Below, piece after piece: positions 60,454-64,000 of a stretch of DNA of 64,000 bases. The stretch lies in the NCBI GenBank assembly GCA_964594775.1, contig CAZQNO010000001.1, positions 1 through 64,000 on the forward strand, written 5' to 3'. Numbering within the stretch: position 1 is the first letter of the stretch; every line of letters starts with the position of its first letter. Origin of the DNA: CAYFVU01 sp964594775. Lineage in GTDB: Bacteria > Spirochaetota > Spirochaetia > DSM-16054 > Sediminispirochaetaceae. The notes under the pieces are model-generated. The model made no database searches, was not told the DNA's origin, and saw only the letters and a program-made list of their open reading frames with translations. The position numbers and the translations under genes were made by a program.

Positions 60454-61733
60454 GCCCGACTCCTGAAATAGAAGAGAATAATGCCGGCGGTGAAAATGAG
60501 AATATTCGGAAGCCACATAGCGAGAGACGGATTGATCGACATCCTGAGACCCAGAGTCTGGCCTGCAAAGAGAAGTGCCCAGTAGAACACCGACACAATA
60601 AGGCCCATGCCGAAGCCGACACTCCTTCCCGTTTTCCTGGCTATTCCCCCCAGGGGAAAGGCGAAGAAAACGAAGGCGAGACAGCCGAAGGGAATGGCGA
60701 TTTTCTTATGAAACTCGAGCAGGTGTAGTTGAAGTGAGCGGTCGTAGAGGGGGCGCCGGTAAGCAGCCTCAGTCGAAAGGGCCTTACGAGAGAGATTGAG
60801 AAGCGGTTTCGGATCTTCGCGTTTGTAGTAATCATAGTAGGCGTTAACGAGTTCCAGCCGCTTCTTGGCATCTTCCCGTTTTCGCAGCTCTCGTCTCTCT
60901 TCGAGGGCCGCTCTCTTCGTCTGTATCTCCCCCCACACATCGATGCTTCCCATTTCCCGCGGGGTGAGTGAATGAATGGAGAAGCTCATGCTCTGCAGGA
61001 GAATGTTGTACTCCATTCTGCGTGAAAAGAAGTATTCGTAGTCCATTTTTCGCTTACTAGCGGCCGCATGCCCAAAGACCGATTCCAGACGCAGACTCAC
61101 TACCCCGCTCTGCCTGCCGCTTTCCGTCAGGACAGCCCTGTCTGAGGCGATGACACGCCTTTTGCCGTCGTCGGTGCTGTCGATTATGAGCAGGTCCTCT
61201 ACTCCGTTTTCCGATACATCTCCGGTAACGAGGATGGTATCACCATAACGGTGAACCGAGTAGGGTTCGAGCTCGAGAGCCGGATTTGAGTAGAGAATAT
61301 CCCGGTATAGCCGCGCAAAGGCGATGGTGCCCCGAGGAAGAAAGTAGTCACCGGCAACAAAGGAGACGAGAGAGAAGATGAGTCCGGCGGCAGCGAAGGG
61401 AAGAAACAGCCTCTTGTAGGAAATACCGGCTGCCCTTAGAGCAAGGATTTCATTGTCGGCGGACAGCCTTCCCGCCGCCATAAGAGCCCCTACGAGAGAC
61501 GAGAAGGGAAAAGTAAAGGTGATTATTGCGGGAAGGGAATAGAGTACGAGAAGGGCCACGTCTATGAGGGCTACATTTTTCGAAAGGATCTCTTCGGCGA
61601 GGAGCAGCAATTGGTTTATAAAGAAGATAGCGAAGAAAAAGAGAAATGCTACGAAAAAGGAAAATAGATATTCTTTTGCGATGTAGAGGTAAACGGTTGC
61701 ATGGGAAGATCGGCCCCAAAAAGGTCTCTCCAT
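60450..61733 (-). CDS. lptF: LptF-like permease of the lipid export system
   Basis: 427 residues. Topology as in LptG: N-terminal helices (YLFSFFVAFLFFFAIFFINQL; FPFSSLVGALMAAGRLSADNEILALRAAG, a typical LptF/G segment), periplasmic jellyroll with YRDILYSNPALELEP and an insertion of Lys/Glu-rich helix (about 265-310), and C-terminal helices. It is the partner of the next gene, ATGA-coupled. It follows dut by 11 bp. Confidence 0.88.
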   Translation of the reverse strand: MERPFWGRSSHATVYLYIAKEYLFSFFVAFLFFFAIFFINQLLLLAEEILSKNVALIDVALLVLYSLPAIITFTFPFSSLVGALMAAGRLSADNEILALRAAGISYKRLFLPFAAAGLIFSLVSFVAGDYFLPRGTIAFARLYRDILYSNPALELEPYSVHRYGDTILVTGDVSENGVEDLLIIDSTDDGKRRVIASDRAVLTESGRQSGVVSLRLESVFGHAAASKRKMDYEYFFSRRMEYNILLQSMSFSIHSLTPREMGSIDVWGEIQTKRAALEERRELRKREDAKKRLELVNAYYDYYKREDPKPLLNLSRKALSTEAAYRRPLYDRSLQLHLLEFHKKIAIPFGCLAFVFFAFPLGGIARKTGRSVGFGMGLIVSVFYWALLFAGQTLGLRMSINPSLAMWLPNILIFTAGIILFYFRSRA

Positions 61734-61744
61734 TTTCCTATAGC

Positions 61745-62182
61745 TCAGGCGCCGGTCGAACCGAATCCTCCTTCACCTCTCTCTGTATTCGAGAGGGAAT
61801 CGGAGGGGTAGAACTCGGCCTGTACAACCGGAGCGAAAACAAGTTGTGCTATTCGCATCCCCGGTTCGACGGAAAAGTTCTCATTGCCGTGGTTTATGAG
61901 AATCACCTTAATCTCACCGCGGTAATCTGCATCGATGGTCCCGGGGGAATTGAGAAGGCCTATTCCGTGTTTCGCTGCGAGACCGGATCGCGGTCTTACC
62001 TGCGCTTCGAAACCTTCCGGTATTTCAAGACGAATTCCCGTAGGAACGGTTGCCCGTTCCCCGGGAGCTAGTGCAAGCGGAGAATCTATGCATGCGGTGA
62101 TATCCGCGCCGGCGGCGCCGCCGGATGAGTAGGAGGGAATCTTACCGGACTGAAAGCTTCCGTGTACGATCATCTTCTGCAT
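61745..62182 (-). CDS. dut: dUTP pyrophosphatase
   Basis: 145 residues, a trimeric dUTPase with all five motifs: GAAGADITA, PRSGLAAKHG, NSPGTIDADYRGE, RIAQLVFAPV, and the C-terminal RGEGGFGSTG loop. It cleaves dUTP to dUMP and pyrophosphate, keeping uracil out of DNA. SD GGAGGG precedes the ATG by 7 nt. It lies 41 bp after pnp. Confidence 0.96.
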   Translation of the reverse strand: MQKMIVHGSFQSGKIPSYSSGGAAGADITACIDSPLALAPGERATVPTGIRLEIPEGFEAQVRPRSGLAAKHGIGLLNSPGTIDADYRGEIKVILINHGNENFSVEPGMRIAQLVFAPVVQAEFYPSDSLSNTERGEGGFGSTGA

Positions 62183-62223
62183 GGCACGGCCCTCCGCTTC
62201 GCACAGTATGTCGTGCGTTTTCT

Positions 62224-64000
62224 CTAGTCTCGGTGACGGTCGTGTCCGCCCCGGTCTCCTCTGTTTCCTCTGTCTCTTTGATTTCCTCTCCCGCGGCTGT
62301 CACGGCTGTCGCGCCGTCCTCCGCGGTCTCTGTCTCTGCTGTCCCTATCGGAAGAACCGGAGGGCGAATCGCCGGAGTCTCCGGAATTACCGCCGTCAAC
62401 GGCATCTACGTAACTGAGGTTGAGTCTTCCCATTCGGTCAACTTCCAAAAGTTTCACGGGAATCTGTTGGCCAAGTTCCAGTACATCTTCAACCGATTCG
62501 ACTCTGTGCCTTGCCAGTTTGGATATGTGGCAGAGCCCCTCTTTACCGGGAAGTATTTCGACGAAAGCGCCGAAGTCGACTAGGCGCTTAACCGTTCCCT
62601 CGTAGATCTTTCCCGGTTCGGGTTCTTCTATGAGCTGCCTGACAAGCTCTTCGGCCGTCTCCGCCTGCTTATGGGTCTTACCGAAGATCAGCACCTTGCC
62701 GTAGTCGTCTATGTTTACGTCCGCGCCGCTCTTCTCGCTCACCATCTTTATATTCTTGCCTCCCGGTCCGATTATGGTACCGATTTGATCTTCTTTTACC
62801 TGAAGACTCGTGATCTTCGGTGCATACTCGGATAGATCGTCGCTGGGAAGCTCGATGGTTTTGTTCATGATATCGAGGATGTGTATCCGCCCTCTGCGCG
62901 CCTGATCGAGGGCCTTTGCCATCAGCTCGCTGCTCACTCCCGCTATCTTGATGTCCATCTGAAAACCGGTTATTCCATCTACGGTACCGGCAACTTTGAA
63001 GTCCATGTCGCCGAGATGATCCTCCTCGCCGAGAATGTCGCTGAGAATAACCGAGCGTTCACCGTCGCTGATCAATCCCATGGCGATGCCGGCGACGGGT
63101 TTCTTTATTTTTACCCCCGCATGAAGGAGGGAGAGCGAGCTGCCGCACACCGTGGCCATGGAGGACGATCCGTTGGACTCGAGGATTTCCGAAACGATAC
63201 GGATGGTATAGGGAAAAGTATCCTTCTCGGGAAGGACCGCCTCGACCGCCCGCAGGGCCAGGTGTCCGTGTCCAATTTCTCTTCTGCCGGTACCGATTCT
63301 TCCCGTTTCACCGACGGAAAAGGGAGGAAAGTTGTAGTGGAGCATAAAGTGCTCATGGCTCACGTCCCCGTCGATATTGTCGATGAGCTTTTCATCGCGC
63401 GTAGTTCCGAGAGTGGTAATTGCCAAAGCCTGGGTTTCCCCTCTGGTAAAGAGAGCGCTTCCGTGCGTCCGGGGAAGAACTCCCACTTCGCAGGAAATGG
63501 GGCGGATGTCTTCGGGACCCCGTCCGTCGGTTCTCAGCTCCTTATCGAGAATGGAACCGCGTACGATTTCCGTTTCCAAATCTTCCATAAGATGGGTAAA
63601 CTGCTTTCCCTGTTCTTCGGGAATGGATTGCTCGAACTGATCCCGCGTTTCACGAATGACCTGGCGGATTGCTGTACCACGCTCCATCTTTCCCTTTACA
63701 AAACAGGCCTTCTCCATCTTCGGCAGGGCAAAATTGCGGATTTCCTCTTCCATTTCCAGCCCCGCAGGAGCGTCCATGAGGGGGAGTTTTTCCTTTCCTG
63801 CTGCTGCGGCAAGCTCTTTCTGTGCCTTACAGATATCGGCGATTATCGGTTCGGCCTTTTTAATCGCCTCGAGCATCAGTTCCTCGGGAACTTCGCAAGC
63901 ACCGCCTTCTACCATCGTGATACCACTTTCCGTACCTGAGACGACGATCTCGAGATCGCTCTCTTCGATTTGAGAAAAACTCGGGTTAATGATAATCTCT
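62224..64000 (-). CDS. pnp: Polynucleotide phosphorylase, N-terminus beyond window
   Basis: The frame is open to the window end, so the start and most of the first RNase PH domain are missing; about 590 residues are visible. The helical linker (about 20-150), second RNase PH domain with the phosphate site FMLHYNFPPFSVGETG and DILGEEDHLGDMDFKVAGT, KH domain (IIGPGGKNIKMVSEKSGADV) and S1 domain (YEGTVKRLVDFGAFVEIL) are present. PNPase degrades RNA 3' to 5' with phosphate. The C-terminus ends with a 55-residue tail made almost wholly of Arg, Asp, Gly and Ser (RDRDRGGRRDSRDSRGRG), unlike E. coli PNPase and suited to RNA or RNase E-like contacts. Confidence 0.97.
   Translation of the reverse strand, partial: EIIINPSFSQIEESDLEIVVSGTESGITMVEGGACEVPEELMLEAIKKAEPIIADICKAQKELAAAAGKEKLPLMDAPAGLEMEEEIRNFALPKMEKACFVKGKMERGTAIRQVIRETRDQFEQSIPEEQGKQFTHLMEDLETEIVRGSILDKELRTDGRGPEDIRPISCEVGVLPRTHGSALFTRGETQALAITTLGTTRDEKLIDNIDGDVSHEHFMLHYNFPPFSVGETGRIGTGRREIGHGHLALRAVEAVLPEKDTFPYTIRIVSEILESNGSSSMATVCGSSLSLLHAGVKIKKPVAGIAMGLISDGERSVILSDILGEEDHLGDMDFKVAGTVDGITGFQMDIKIAGVSSELMAKALDQARRGRIHILDIMNKTIELPSDDLSEYAPKITSLQVKEDQIGTIIGPGGKNIKMVSEKSGADVNIDDYGKVLIFGKTHKQAETAEELVRQLIEEPEPGKIYEGTVKRLVDFGAFVEILPGKEGLCHISKLARHRVESVEDVLELGQQIPVKLLEVDRMGRLNLSYVDAVDGGNSGDSGDSPSGSSDRDSRDRDRGGRRDSRDSRGRGNQRDRGNRGDRGGHDRHRD

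Noticed and set aside
62881..63939. Long open frame on the plus strand (352 codons)
   Set aside because: It runs antisense to the pnp RNase PH domains, has no ribosome site, and its composition is that of a shadow frame.
1..64000. CRISPR arrays, prophage genes, restriction or toxin-antitoxin systems
   Set aside because: No direct-repeat array, integrase, methyltransferase or toxin-antitoxin pair was recognised; the region is core chromosome.

Overview
This window looks like chromosomal DNA of a free-living spirochaete (order Spirochaetales), by inference from gene content. It has a roughly 900-residue GreA with a long helical N-terminal extension (45677-48424), a mreBCD-mrdA-rodA block joined to a fused radical SAM/DUF2344 gene, an rpoD with a long acidic insert directly behind dnaG, many exported TPR proteins, and outer-membrane parts (OmpA-like protein, LptF/LptG, lipoprotein) that fit a double-membrane cell. 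Base composition is near 50% GC, genes are very tightly packed, and ATGA stop/start overlaps are common. Almost everything is core genome; the only mobile-element trace is the tail of an IS21-type istB at the left end.

Layout. 1-1.9 kb: istB remnant, two small exported proteins (- strand), and behind them a candidate structured RNA with a strong terminator. 1.9-6.7 kb: a four-gene operon of hybrid sensor kinase, two short-chain dehydrogenase/reductases and a CPBP membrane protease, joined by ATGA overlaps. 6.8 kb: tRNA-Tyr. 7-27.8 kb (+): YkgJ-type metal-binding protein, metallo-beta-lactamase-fold hydrolase, a giant OmpA/FlgD-Ig repeat protein, mltG, dnaG, rpoD, zinc-ribbon coiled-coil protein, rnpB, TPR protein, mreBCD, PBP2, rodA, radical SAM. 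27.8-44.6 kb (-): rpe, envelope TPR proteins, dtd, recA, scpA-scpB, pseudouridine synthase, cmk, rpsA, sigma-54 activator, TPR membrane protein, CHASE2 cyclase, lipoprotein, small membrane protein, mazG. 44.7-50.3 kb (+): TPR protein, greA, VWA protein. 50.5-53.3 kb (-): tryptophanase and NSS transporter. 53.4-55.3 kb (-): second hybrid kinase. 55.3-64 kb (-): pnp (cut by the window), dut, lptF, lptG, tgt, murJ, HEAT-repeat protein.

Themes. The genes mostly serve cell-wall elongation and shape (mltG, mreBCD, PBP2, RodA, MurJ), outer-membrane assembly (LptFG, OmpA-like protein), the replication/transcription core, and signalling (two REC-PAS-HisKA_2 kinases, a CHASE2 cyclase, a GAF-type sigma-54 activator). 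No obvious new defence or biosynthetic cluster is present. The least expected signals concern gene expression. Five genes at the head of transcription units lack a Shine-Dalgarno sequence and have a sigma-70-like promoter whose -10 box ends 6-8 nt before the start codon, as expected for leaderless mRNAs. scpB has no ATG, GTG or TTG start and appears to begin at CTG behind a perfect AGGAGG. The YkgJ gene likewise lacks a canonical start. Upstream of the two exported proteins at the left end lies a hairpin-rich leader ending in a 24-bp palindrome plus T8, the layout of a riboswitch or attenuator.
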